Assembly (NCBI GenBank): GCA_017436785.1 | Contig: JAFSCK010000010.1 | Span: 1-41,044 of the forward strand | Source: Oscillospiraceae bacterium | GTDB taxonomy: Bacteria > Bacillota > Clostridia > Oscillospirales > Oscillospiraceae | Direction of reading: 5' to 3' | DNA: 41,044 nt | Shown: positions 7,221 through 14,995 of the stretch, in pieces | Layout: each line of letters opens with the position of its first letter | Numbering within the stretch: position 1 is the stretch's first letter | Translations under genes and position numbers: made by a program | Notes under the pieces: generated by a model | Databases searched by the model: none | Told to the model about the DNA's origin: nothing | What the model saw: only the letters and a program-made list of their open reading frames with translations

Positions 7221-8570
7221 TCATTCGTCAGGCTGATATTTGGTTTTCCAAGTGCCCCGCACGGTTCTGGGGACGAAGAAGGCGGTCCGGCAGACCCAGT
7301 CGGTGATCATGGCGATCCACACGCCCAGCGCACCCATTCCAAAATGGACACACAGCAGCCAAGAGCCGAAGATGCGGCAGGCCAGCATGGACCCGATGCC
7401 CACCCACATGGTAAATTTCACATCATTGGCCGCCCGCAGGGCATTGGGCAGCACAAAGGACACCGGCCAGAACACGATGCCCATGGAGGCATGGAGCATA
7501 GACAGCTGCATGGCAAGCTGCCGGGTCTCCTCCGACAGGGCCCCGTACAGTCCCACCAGCGGAGAAATAAAGATCAGGATCAGCACATTGGAGGCGCCTT
7601 GGATCAGATAGGTCCAGCGCAGCAGCTTCTTTATATAGTACACCGCCTGATCCGTGTCCCGTGCACCAACACACTGGCCCACCACCGTCACCATAGCAAG
7701 GCCCATCGCCTGACCCATGATGATACCTAGGCGGTCAATGTTGCCCGCCACTGCATTGGCGGAGACCTGATAGGTACCGAACAGGGTGATCATACTGGCA
7801 ACGACCAGCCGCCCCAGAGAGAAGAAGCAGTTTTCACAGGCGGAGGGGATGCCGATGCGCAGGATATTCCCCATCATCCTTTGGTCAATGGTCGTCAGGC
7901 CCTCCTTCGTCAAGCTCAGCTCCTGACCGGGCTTTGCTGTGCGCACCAGCATGTAAATGCCGGCTGCGGCCCGGGACACCAGCGTGGGCACCGCCACACC
8001 ATAAACGCCCCATTTTAGCACAAAGATGCAGAAGGCATTGCCTACCACATTGATAACGTTCATCAGCATACTGACCTGCATGGACACTTTGCTGTTGCCC
8101 ACGCTGCGGTAAATGGCAGCACCGGCATTATACAGGGCAATGAAAGGAAAAGACAGGGCCGTGATCTGCAGATATTTCAGTCCCGCCGCCTTTACATCGG
8201 CTTCAATGGCACCGAAGCACAGCATCAGCAGCTCTTCGTCAAAAATCAGGCAGGGCACCATGGTGATGATACCCAGTGCTACCGCCATCAGCACCAGCTG
8301 ACCGGCGCTTTTCCGGGCCTTTTCCATATTCCGTGCACCTAAGAACTGACTGGTGACTACTGCGCCGCCGGTCGCCAGCGCCGCGAACAGCACCAGAATG
8401 ACGGCGTTGATCATGTCCACCAGCGAAACGCCGGAAATGGCCGCCTCGCCTACGGAGGATACCATGACACCGTCTGCCATGCCCACCAGAATGGTCAAGC
8501 CCTGCTCGATCATCAGAGGGATAATGAGTTTCCATAGCTTTTGATTGGAAAATAACCGCTGGTTTTCCAT
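7221..8570 (-). CDS. MATE family multidrug/toxic compound efflux transporter
   Basis: A 449-residue integral membrane protein with about 12 hydrophobic helices in two related halves, typical of MATE antiporters that expel organic cations or drugs using Na+ or H+. The N-terminal IPLMIEQGLTILVGMADGVM and GAVVTSQFLGARN stretches match the family; the second half repeats the pattern (LVVASMITLFGTYQVSANAV). An AGAGG site lies about 10 bases before the ATG. It is a single gene, divergent from the sigma factor operon. The substrate is unknown. Confidence 0.92.
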   Translation of the reverse strand: MENQRLFSNQKLWKLIIPLMIEQGLTILVGMADGVMVSSVGEAAISGVSLVDMINAVILVLFAALATGGAVVTSQFLGARNMEKARKSAGQLVLMAVALGIITMVPCLIFDEELLMLCFGAIEADVKAAGLKYLQITALSFPFIALYNAGAAIYRSVGNSKVSMQVSMLMNVINVVGNAFCIFVLKWGVYGVAVPTLVSRAAAGIYMLVRTAKPGQELSLTKEGLTTIDQRMMGNILRIGIPSACENCFFSLGRLVVASMITLFGTYQVSANAVAGNIDRLGIIMGQAMGLAMVTVVGQCVGARDTDQAVYYIKKLLRWTYLIQGASNVLILIFISPLVGLYGALSEETRQLAMQLSMLHASMGIVFWPVSFVLPNALRAANDVKFTMWVGIGSMLACRIFGSWLLCVHFGMGALGVWIAMITDWVCRTAFFVPRTVRGTWKTKYQPDE

Positions 8571-8592
8571 ATTCCCACACCTCTAAGCACAT

Positions 8593-8630
8593 GCAGGGGC
8601 AGCCAAGGCGCCCCTGCCTTTTCTTTTTTC
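8593..8630 (+). terminator. Terminator-like hairpin in a divergent gene gap
   Basis: GCAGGGGC (8593-8600) pairs with GCCCCTGC (8610-8617), with an inner GCC/GGC pair in the loop, followed by CTTTTCTTTTTT. The orientation suits plus-strand transcripts, yet no plus-strand gene lies directly upstream. It may stop antisense transcription across the MATE gene. Confidence 0.55.
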
Positions 8631-8639
8631 AGTATAGCA

Positions 8640-8668
8640 TTGATGGAAAAAACTTTCAATGCTAAAAT
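8640..8668 (+). promoter_or_regulatory. Promoter of the sigma/anti-sigma operon
   Basis: TTGATG (8640-8645), a 17-bp spacer and TAAAAT (8663-8668), 52 bases before the sigma factor start at 8721. Confidence 0.5.
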
Positions 8669-8720
8669 ATGTCACAAATCCCCAGCAGAAACGTTTATGG
8701 GGTGAAAGGAGGTGGCGCCC

Positions 8721-9221
8721 ATGGATGCGGATCTGTTGGAGCAATTGTACCGCAAGTATTACAGCGCGGCCGTTCTATACTGCACCGCCCTCAGTGCAGA
8801 TCCCCATTTGGCGCAGGATATCGCGTCGGATGCCTTTGTCAAGGCCTACCTGAGCCTGCCAAACGATGTGCCCTCCTTCCGCTACTGGCTGCTGCGGGTC
8901 TGCAGGAATCTGTGGATCGACCACCTGCGCAAGCGAAAACGGGAAGCTTCCGGCGAGCCGATCTCCCACATGACCGACGGCATCACCCCGGAAACCAAAT
9001 ACTTACAGGACGAACAGCGCCGCTGCCTGTGGAAGTGCATCGCAGAACTGCCGGCGACGGATAGGGAGTTGGTGGTGCTCCACTACTTCTCCGGACTGCG
9101 CTTGCAGGAGGCGGCTGCACTGTTGGGAAAGTCTTACGCTGCCACCCGCCAGCAGATGGTACGGCTGCGGCATACATTAAAATTAAGGATGGAGGAATTG
9201 GGATATGGAGAACTGGAATGA
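8721..9221 (+). CDS. RNA polymerase sigma factor, sigma-70/ECF type
   Basis: A 166-residue alternative sigma factor. Region 2 (~residues 5-70) includes LAQDIASDAFVKAYL and SFRYWLLRVCRNLWIDHLR; region 4 (~residues 105-160) includes ELPATDRELVVLHYFSGL and the HTH LQEAAALLGKSYAATRQQM. There is no region 1 or 3, as usual for ECF factors. The ATG at 8721 is chosen because AAAGGAGGT ends 8 bases upstream; a GTG at 8712 lies inside that site. It overlaps the next gene by 17 bases, so the two are translationally coupled. The neighbour is the likely membrane anti-sigma partner. Confidence 0.92.
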   Translation: MDADLLEQLYRKYYSAAVLYCTALSADPHLAQDIASDAFVKAYLSLPNDVPSFRYWLLRVCRNLWIDHLRKRKREASGEPISHMTDGITPETKYLQDEQRRCLWKCIAELPATDRELVVLHYFSGLRLQEAAALLGKSYAATRQQMVRLRHTLKLRMEELGYGELE

Positions 9222-10239
9222 AACTGTGCCTCTGCCGGAAGAGGATGCAGAGCTGCTGAAGATCCGAAAGGATCTAAAAAAGAGAAATTGGAAAACGATA
9301 CTGACCAGCCTGCTGCTGGCGGCCATCATGCTATTCGTGTCGGTCTACGGCATCGTGCCCGCAGTGGAAAGCCTGTATTGGGGACCTTATGACAGCGGCT
9401 ACTCCGCATCGCAGGATACCAGCGATCTGAAACTCGTGCTGCAAGCCCACTCCGAGCTGTTTCAGCCCGGATATGGGGTTGGATTTATCGCTCACCGCAC
9501 AGGATTTGCCAGCTATGAATTGAATATCACTCGAACCGATGTTGCCACCGGTGAGAAGGAATACATGGAAGGCACACTGAAGCGAGGAAAACTGTCCTTG
9601 GACTATAGTTTCTGGAATCTGCAAACCTCCATGCTGAGCCAGCGGTATTTCTACCGGGGACGCTACAGCACACCCATCCGGCCTGTCATTGCCAGCGATT
9701 TGGAAAGGACACAGAAACTGCTCACGGAACTTCCAAGCTATGTAAGTCTGAAAGCAGCTGTGTCTTTTCCAGAAGATTTGACTATGAAGCAGCTGATGCA
9801 GTCATATCTGGATTACAACTACAATTCTGAGGATGGCATTACTCTCCACTGGGTCGGTGTCCGAAATAACAATGATGACTCAGACCGTTCCATCCCTATG
9901 TGTGGCTTTTCTTTGAACTACGGAGGCAATGGCTACGGGATCAACGAGGTATACCCGGAACTAAACTTGGAATCCTTTAGCGTTGACGGCACCCACTGGG
10001 AGCAGCACTTCAAAAGTCTGTTGGAATTTTCCCGGGATCAAGCACAAAAAGAAAAAGGCATCTCTTATTTCATTGGAAATGAAAACTTCTATCAGTATGT
10101 GCTGGACTATATTGCAGAAAACGGTATTATGACCTACGGTGTTATGGTCACCGGAACCCCCGAAGGATTGCTGGGAATGCTGGACAGCGGACTTGCCAGT
10201 GAAATCGTTCTGCTGGATGGCTGGATCGATGTTGGCTGA
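9205..10239 (+). CDS. Membrane anti-sigma regulator, Sigma_reg-type
   Basis: A 344-residue single-pass membrane protein. There is a short charged cytoplasmic part (~1-28), one hydrophobic helix (~29-50, ILTSLLLAAIMLFVSVYGIV), then a ~290-residue outside domain rich in Tyr, Ser and Asp. Layout and gene order match the sigma-factor-regulator family found next to ECF genes in Firmicutes, in which the cytoplasmic tail holds the sigma factor until the outer domain senses a signal. No catalytic motif is seen. The start is inside the sigma gene with GGAGG 9 bases upstream. The signal sensed is unknown. Confidence 0.75.
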   Translation: MENWNETVPLPEEDAELLKIRKDLKKRNWKTILTSLLLAAIMLFVSVYGIVPAVESLYWGPYDSGYSASQDTSDLKLVLQAHSELFQPGYGVGFIAHRTGFASYELNITRTDVATGEKEYMEGTLKRGKLSLDYSFWNLQTSMLSQRYFYRGRYSTPIRPVIASDLERTQKLLTELPSYVSLKAAVSFPEDLTMKQLMQSYLDYNYNSEDGITLHWVGVRNNNDDSDRSIPMCGFSLNYGGNGYGINEVYPELNLESFSVDGTHWEQHFKSLLEFSRDQAQKEKGISYFIGNENFYQYVLDYIAENGIMTYGVMVTGTPEGLLGMLDSGLASEIVLLDGWIDVG

Positions 10240-10343
10240 CCGAAATAAAGCTCCACGCTTCGCGCTCCCCAAGCTGCCGTCATTCCGTACAAAATGCAGG
10301 TTTCTTTTTCTATCTTCTTAATACACTTTTAATAAATTCCCCC

Positions 10344-10371
10344 TTATTTTTTAACACCCCTAGGGTATAAT
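10344..10371 (+). promoter_or_regulatory. Possible promoter in the gap after the anti-sigma gene
   Basis: A perfect TATAAT (10366-10371) preceded at 16 bp by a weak TTATTT (10344-10349). No ORF follows before the hairpin at 10426-10470, so any transcript would be a short RNA of about 100 bases. Confidence 0.35.
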
Positions 10372-10377
10372 AAAGGC

Positions 10378-10476
10378 AAATAAAGGATTTCATTCTTTTT
10401 CATTTTCTTACCTCTCTTTTTCTCTGAAAGAATCCCGGATTGGTCTGGTCAACCAAGCCGGGATTCTTTCATTTTT
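10378..10476 (+). ncRNA. Candidate small RNA ending in a strong terminator
   Basis: Between a TATAAT box (10366) and a 13-bp terminator stem (10426-10470) lies a pyrimidine-rich stretch without an ORF. The predicted transcript is ~99 bases: an unstructured C/U-rich 5' part and a 3' hairpin with an inner TTGGT/ACCAA stem. This resembles the layout of a trans-acting sRNA. It could equally be just the far terminator of the anti-sigma operon. Confidence 0.25.
10426..10476 (+). terminator. Long terminator hairpin
   Basis: GAAAGAATCCCGG (10426-10438) pairs perfectly with CCGGGATTCTTTC (10458-10470). The loop contains a second stem TTGGT/ACCAA. ATTTTT follows. It ends the anti-sigma operon or a separate small transcript. 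Confidence 0.8.
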
Positions 10477-10510
10477 CTCTTAAAATTTTACCACTTCTGA
10501 CTATTTCCAC

Positions 10511-10532
10511 CACACGGACAGTTGTCCGTGTG
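10511..10532. other. Perfect 9-bp stem hairpin upstream of the opp promoter
   Basis: CACACGGAC (10511-10519), AGTT, GTCCGTGTG (10524-10532). There is no T-tract, so it is not a terminator. It lies about 55 bases upstream of the -35 box of the peptide transporter operon and could be a regulator-binding dyad or part of a repeat. Nothing else is seen in the remainder of 10240-10586. Confidence 0.5.
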
Positions 10533-10586
10533 CAAAAGCCACAAATTCCTTGTGTATTTTACCGAAATTTTCAGCTAAATGCGTCG

Positions 10587-10615
10587 TTGAAAAATCATTT
10601 TATCTATAATATAAT
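10587..10615 (+). promoter_or_regulatory. Promoter of the peptide ABC transporter operon
   Basis: TTGAAA (10587-10592), a 17-bp spacer and TATAAT (10610-10615); a second TATAAT at 10605-10610 overlaps it. Transcription should begin near 10622, giving a ~133-base leader before the first permease gene. Confidence 0.75.
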
Positions 10616-10671
10616 TTGACGTATATTCGTCTGTGACGGTTTATTGCCGGGAAAACAGAACAAATCGGAAT

Positions 10672-10716
10672 AAAAAGGGATGTACATCCCTTTTTTGGTT
10701 ATTTTGCAAAATAACC
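10672..10716 (+). promoter_or_regulatory. Tandem perfect palindromes in the opp leader (candidate attenuator/operator)
   Basis: Two adjoining perfect palindromes lie inside the 5' leader. The first (10672-10695, 24 bp) is centred on GGGATGTACATCCC with A- and T-tracts, so as RNA it looks like an intrinsic terminator. The second is GGTTATTTTGCAAAATAACC (10697-10716, 20 bp). A small GCCG-TTT-CGGC hairpin (10720-10730) follows before the AAAGG ribosome site. Together they suggest control at the leader, either by early termination or by a repressor binding the second palindrome. Confidence 0.6.
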
Positions 10717-10754
10717 ACCGCCGTTTCGGCACAATACAGAAAGGAATCGATCCT

Positions 10755-11684
10755 ATGAACTCCAAAACCTTACTATACATCCTCAAGCGCATTGCGCTGG
10801 CGGTTTTGACGATCTGGGTTGTCATCACAGTCACCTTCTTCGTTACCCGTGCCGTTCCCGGCGGTCCCTTCATGGGTGAGAAGGCCGTCACCGAAGCCGC
10901 TCTGGAGGCTCTGGAAGCCAAGTACGGTCTGGACAAGCCCGTTATGGAGCAGTATTTCACCTATTTAAAGGATATCGTCACCAAGCTGGACTTCGGTCCT
11001 TCCCTGAAGCTGAGAGGCCGCATGGTCATTGATGTCATTGCAGACGGCATGAAGACCTCCGTGAAGCTGGGCGTTGTGGCTGCTTTTCTGGCACTGGGCT
11101 GCGGCATCGTGCTGGGCTCCGTAGCAGCCCTGCGGCGCAACACCATTCTGGATAAGATCATCATGGTCATTGTCACCGCCTTCGTTTCCATGCCTTCCTT
11201 TATCATGGGTACGCTGCTATTGCTGACATTCGCGGTGATCTTCCCCATCTTCCCCGCCAACGGCTCCACAGCTGAGGGTCTGGTGCTTCCCATCATCACC
11301 CTGTCCCTGTATCCCATGGCCTACATCACCCGTCTGACCCGCTCCTCCATGCTGGACGTTCTGGGTCAGGACTATATCCGCACTGCCCGGGCAAAGGGCG
11401 TTTCTCCCGCAAAGATCGTCTTCGGACATGCCCTGAAGAACTCCCTGATCCCCGTTATCACCTATTTTGGCCCCATGCTGGCCTACATCGTCACCGGCTC
11501 TCTGGTGGTGGAGCAAATCTTCGCCGTGCCCGGCATTGGCCGCGCCTTCGTCAGCTCCATTACCAACCGTGACTATCCCCTGATCATGGGCACCACCATC
11601 GTGCTGGCCTGCCTGATCGTTATCATGAATCTGGTCAGTGACATTCTGTATAAGGTCGTTGACCCCAGAATCACCCTCGAGTAA
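10755..11684 (+). CDS. Peptide ABC transporter permease, OppB/DppB type
   Basis: A 309-residue inner-membrane permease, the first gene of a five-gene peptide importer operon. The N-terminus (MNSKTLLYILKRIALAVLTI) carries the first helix typical of DppB/OppB, followed by the VTRAVPGGPF motif. The cytoplasmic EAA loop that docks on the ATPase is YIRTARAKGVSPAKIVFGHA (~residues 215-235). About six helices are visible. The start at 10755 is preferred for the family N-terminus and the AAAGG site ~10 bases upstream; an earlier start at 10680 would fall in the palindromic leader. Whether the cargo is di- or oligopeptides is not decided by sequence. Confidence 0.94.
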   Translation: MNSKTLLYILKRIALAVLTIWVVITVTFFVTRAVPGGPFMGEKAVTEAALEALEAKYGLDKPVMEQYFTYLKDIVTKLDFGPSLKLRGRMVIDVIADGMKTSVKLGVVAAFLALGCGIVLGSVAALRRNTILDKIIMVIVTAFVSMPSFIMGTLLLLTFAVIFPIFPANGSTAEGLVLPIITLSLYPMAYITRLTRSSMLDVLGQDYIRTARAKGVSPAKIVFGHALKNSLIPVITYFGPMLAYIVTGSLVVEQIFAVPGIGRAFVSSITNRDYPLIMGTTIVLACLIVIMNLVSDILYKVVDPRITLE

Positions 11685-11695
11685 GGAGCTGCCCC

Positions 11696-12754
11696 ATGAA
11701 CAAAAAGATTTTCTCCATGCATGTGAATGTGGATGATTTCATTCCCGCATCCGAAGAAGAAAAGGCCTATATGGTAAAGATGCGCCCCTCTACCACCTTC
11801 TTTAAGGACGGTATGAAGCGCCTGATGAAGAACAAGATCGCAGCCATCTCCATGTTCCTCATTATCATCATTGCACTGGGCTCCATCATCATCCCCTTCT
11901 TCTGGCCCTACAAGTATGACAAGATGCTGGGCAACACCCCCGGTAAGCCCATGGACCCCTCTTACAACAATCTGGCTCCCTTTGAGTACGGCACCACCGA
12001 GCAGAAGCGCATCGCCGAGGGCGAGGATGTGTTCCCTCATATCTTCGGCACCGACGCACAGGGCCGTGACTACTTCATCCGCATCGTCTACGGCACCCGT
12101 ATTTCTCTGGCCGTCGGCTTCTTCGCATCCATCATCGTTCTGATCATCGGTCTGACCATCGGCTCCATCGCCGGCTATATCGGTGGCAAGGTGGATATCA
12201 TCATCATGCGTATCGTGGATATCATCTACTCCCTGCCTGATACCCTGATGGTCATTCTGCTGGGCTCCGTCATGAAGGTCAGCCTTGGTCCCCTGCTGGA
12301 GGGCACCATCCTCGAAAAGCTGGGCACCAATATGGTCTCCCTGTTCCTGATCTTCGCCCTGCTGTACTGGTGCTCCATGGCCCGTCTGATCCGCGGCCAG
12401 ATCCTTAGCCTTCGTGAGCAGGAGTACGTTCTGGCTGCACAGGCCACCGGCGCAAAGGCCGGCTGGATCATCCGCAAGCACCTGCTGCCCAACTGCATCA
12501 GCGTGGTCATCATCTCCACCTGCCTGCAGATCCCCAGCGCCATCTTCACCGAAAGCTACCTGTCCTTCCTCGGTCTGGGTGTCAACGCCCCCATGCCCTC
12601 TCTGGGCAGCCTAGCTTCCGATGCGCTGAACGGCTATGCCACCTATCCCTACCGTCTGATCATCCCCGCCGTGGTCATTTCCCTGATCGTTCTGTCCCTG
12701 AACCTGTTCGGCGACGGCCTGCGGGATGCCTTTGACCCCAAGCTGAAGCACTAA
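11696..12754 (+). CDS. Peptide ABC transporter permease, OppC/DppC type
   Basis: A 352-residue membrane permease that pairs with the preceding one. The cytoplasmic N-terminus (~1-55) is longer than usual, followed by the first helix (AAISMFLIIIIALGSIIIPF). A large outside loop contains the family motif HIFGTDAQGRDYFIRIVYGT. The EAA loop is YVLAAQATGAKAGWIIRKHL, and ESYLSFLGLGVNAPMPSLG near the end is typical of DppC/OppC. It is separated from the previous gene by 11 bases with AAGGAG in the gap, and is part of the same transcript. Confidence 0.94.
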   Translation: MNKKIFSMHVNVDDFIPASEEEKAYMVKMRPSTTFFKDGMKRLMKNKIAAISMFLIIIIALGSIIIPFFWPYKYDKMLGNTPGKPMDPSYNNLAPFEYGTTEQKRIAEGEDVFPHIFGTDAQGRDYFIRIVYGTRISLAVGFFASIIVLIIGLTIGSIAGYIGGKVDIIIMRIVDIIYSLPDTLMVILLGSVMKVSLGPLLEGTILEKLGTNMVSLFLIFALLYWCSMARLIRGQILSLREQEYVLAAQATGAKAGWIIRKHLLPNCISVVIISTCLQIPSAIFTESYLSFLGLGVNAPMPSLGSLASDALNGYATYPYRLIIPAVVISLIVLSLNLFGDGLRDAFDPKLKH

Positions 12755-12767
12755 GGAGGAAAAAGCA

Positions 12768-13772
12768 ATGGCAATGTTAGAAGTAAAAGACCTGCGCACC
12801 TCCTTCTTTACCCCCGCAGGCGAAGTGAAGGCCGTCAACGGCGTTTCCTTCAACCTAGACCACGGCAAAGTCCTTGGCATCGTAGGCGAATCCGGCTCCG
12901 GTAAGTCCGTCACCGCCTACTCTATCATGCAGATCCTCGAAAAAACCGGTAAGATCGTGGGCGGCTCCATCAAGTTCAACGGACAGGAGCTGGTGGGCAT
13001 CGGCGAAAAGGGCATGAAGTCCATTCGCGGCAACAAGATCTCCATCATCTTCCAGGATCCCATGACCTCCCTGAACCCCACCTACACCATTGGTCATCAG
13101 CTGATGGAAGCCATTATGCTCCATACCCCCCGCAATAAAAAGCAGGCCCATGAGCGGGCCATCGAAATGCTGAAGCTGGTCAACGTCAACGAACCTGAAA
13201 AGCGTATGAACCAGTACCCCTTCGAATTCTCCGGCGGTATGCGCCAGAGAGTTATGATCGCCATGGCACTGGCCTGCGAGCCCGACATTCTCATCGCTGA
13301 TGAGCCCACCACCGCACTGGACGTGACCATTCAGGCCCAGATTCTGGAGCTGATGCAGTCCCTGCAGAAAGAGCTGGGCATGGCCATCATTATGATTACC
13401 CACGATCTGGGCGTTGTGGCCCAGATGTGCGACGAAGTCATCGTCATGTACGCCGGCTCCATCTGTGAGCAGGGCAGTGCCGACGAGATCTTCTACAACC
13501 CCAAGCACGAATATACCAAGGGTCTGATGCGTTCCATCCCCACCGTAGACTCCGACGGCAGCCGTCTGCAGCCCATCTCCGGTACTCCCATCGACCTGCT
13601 GAACATGCCCAAGGGCTGCCCCTTCGCCCCCCGCTGCGACGCTGCTATGAAGATCTGCATGCGGGAACGCTGCCAGCGCATCCAGATCAATGACTGGCAT
13701 CAGGCCGCCTGCTGGGTGAACGTGAAGGAAGCCTTTGAAAAGGGCGAACTGGAGGAGGTCACCGAAGCATGA
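12768..13772 (+). CDS. Peptide ABC transporter ATPase, OppD/DppD type
   Basis: A 334-residue cytoplasmic ATPase. Walker A is [11 protein letters not shown]-loop [13 protein letters not shown], signature FSGGMRQR, Walker [13 protein letters not shown], and switch His MITHDLGVV. The C-terminal oligopeptide-transporter extension carries the four-cysteine iron-sulfur-type motif (GCPFAPRC...CMRERC). AAGGAGG precedes the ATG by ~8 bases. The stop overlaps the start of the next ATPase gene in ATGA, so the two subunits are made in equal amounts. Confidence 0.95.
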   Translation: MAMLEVKDLRTSFFTPAGEVKAVNGVSFNLDHGKVLGIVGESGSGKSVTAYSIMQILEKTGKIVGGSIKFNGQELVGIGEKGMKSIRGNKISIIFQDPMTSLNPTYTIGHQLMEAIMLHTPRNKKQAHERAIEMLKLVNVNEPEKRMNQYPFEFSGGMRQRVMIAMALACEPDILIADEPTTALDVTIQAQILELMQSLQKELGMAIIMITHDLGVVAQMCDEVIVMYAGSICEQGSADEIFYNPKHEYTKGLMRSIPTVDSDGSRLQPISGTPIDLLNMPKGCPFAPRCDAAMKICMRERCQRIQINDWHQAACWVNVKEAFEKGELEEVTEA

Positions 13773-14749
13773 GCGAGATCAAGAACTTAGTTGAGGTCAA
13801 ACACCTCAAGGAATACTTCCCCATCAATACCGGTCTGTTCAAGACCAAGCCTTTGAAGGCTGTTGATGACGTTTCCTTCGCCATCCGCAAGGGCGAGACC
13901 CTTGGCTTAGTCGGTGAATCCGGCTGCGGTAAAACCACCGTCGGCCGCACCCTGCTGCACCTGTATAAGCCCACTGCCGGCGAGATCTGGTTCGATGGCA
14001 AGCAGATCGTTTCTAAAGCTGACATTCTGGAATACCGGAAGAAGTCTGCCATGGTTTTTCAGGATCCCTATTCTTCCCTAAACCCCAGAATGACCGTTTC
14101 AGATATTATTGCGGAGCCTTTGGATGTGCACAAGCTGTATACCAGCCATAAGGAGCGGCAGGAAAAGGTTCTGGAGCTGATGAACCGTGTGGGTCTGAAC
14201 TCCGAGCACGCCAACCGCTACGCCCACGAGTTCTCCGGCGGCCAGCGTCAGAGAATCGGCATTGCCCGCAGCCTCGCCATGGGCCCTGAGTTCGTGGTCT
14301 GCGACGAGCCGGTTTCCGCACTGGACGTTTCCATTCAGGCACAGGTCATCAACATGTTTGACGAGCTGCAGGAGGAAATGGGCCTGACTTACCTGTTCAT
14401 CGCCCACGACCTGCTGGTGGTCCGCCATATTTCCGACCGCATTGCCGTTATGTATCTGGGCAAGATGGTGGAAATGGCCGATGCCAATGAGATCTACAGC
14501 CACCCCCTGCATCCTTACACCAAGTGCCTGATGTCCGCAGTTCCCCTGCCGGACCCCATCAAGGCAAGAGAAAACAAGCGTATCGTCCTTTCCGGCGATA
14601 TCCCCTCTCCCCTGAACGCCCCCTTCGGATGCCCCTTCCGCACCCGCTGCCCCTACGCAACGGATGCCTGTGCAGAAAGCATGCCCGAATTTAAGGAGGT
14701 CTCCTCCGGACACTTCGTGGCCTGCCACAATCTGGAGAAGTTCGGATAA
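13769..14749 (+). CDS. Peptide ABC transporter ATPase, OppF/DppF type
   Basis: A 326-residue partner ATPase. Walker A is [11 protein letters not shown]-loop [13 protein letters not shown], signature FSGGQRQR, Walker [13 protein letters not shown], and switch His FIAHDLLVV. The C-terminal extension has [15 protein letters not shown], again the cysteine-rich motif of this subfamily. The four-base ATGA overlap with the previous gene means translational coupling. It is followed by a 240-bp gap, mostly one repeat element, before the binding-protein gene. Confidence 0.95.
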   Translation: MSEIKNLVEVKHLKEYFPINTGLFKTKPLKAVDDVSFAIRKGETLGLVGESGCGKTTVGRTLLHLYKPTAGEIWFDGKQIVSKADILEYRKKSAMVFQDPYSSLNPRMTVSDIIAEPLDVHKLYTSHKERQEKVLELMNRVGLNSEHANRYAHEFSGGQRQRIGIARSLAMGPEFVVCDEPVSALDVSIQAQVINMFDELQEEMGLTYLFIAHDLLVVRHISDRIAVMYLGKMVEMADANEIYSHPLHPYTKCLMSAVPLPDPIKARENKRIVLSGDIPSPLNAPFGCPFRTRCPYATDACAESMPEFKEVSSGHFVACHNLEKFG

Positions 14750-14764
14750 TAAACGAAGTCCACT

Positions 14765-14903
14765 GTAGGGCGGGGTCATGACCCCGCCGACCATGTGGCA
14801 AATTTCATCTGGTTTTGTACATACGTCGGCATTACGTCTCAGGAACCAACAAACCTTCCTGCAAGGATGTTACTGCTTCGGCGGGGTCATGACCCCGCCC
14901 TAC
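14765..14903. repeat. Inverted-repeat element, GTAGGG family (copy 2)
   Basis: A 139-bp element beginning GTAGGGCGGGGTCATGACCC and ending GGTCATGACCCCGCCCTAC, so the terminal 24 bases are perfect inverted copies, each palindromic. The interior differs from the equally long copy at 3341-3478. It lies between oppF and the binding-protein gene inside one operon, where its folded RNA could affect decay or read-through. Confidence 0.8.
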
Positions 14904-14995
14904 AATTCCATTCCAATCTGTTTCATCATCCCGCCCCATCAGCCCAAGGGGATGGGATCGTGAATAAATATTTTACCTGAGAAAGGAAAATGAAA

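Noticed and set aside
10250-10340. Another GTCATT-family element near GTCATTCCG at about 10277
   Set aside because: No matching right-hand end follows; only the nine-base match is seen, which may be chance or a relic.
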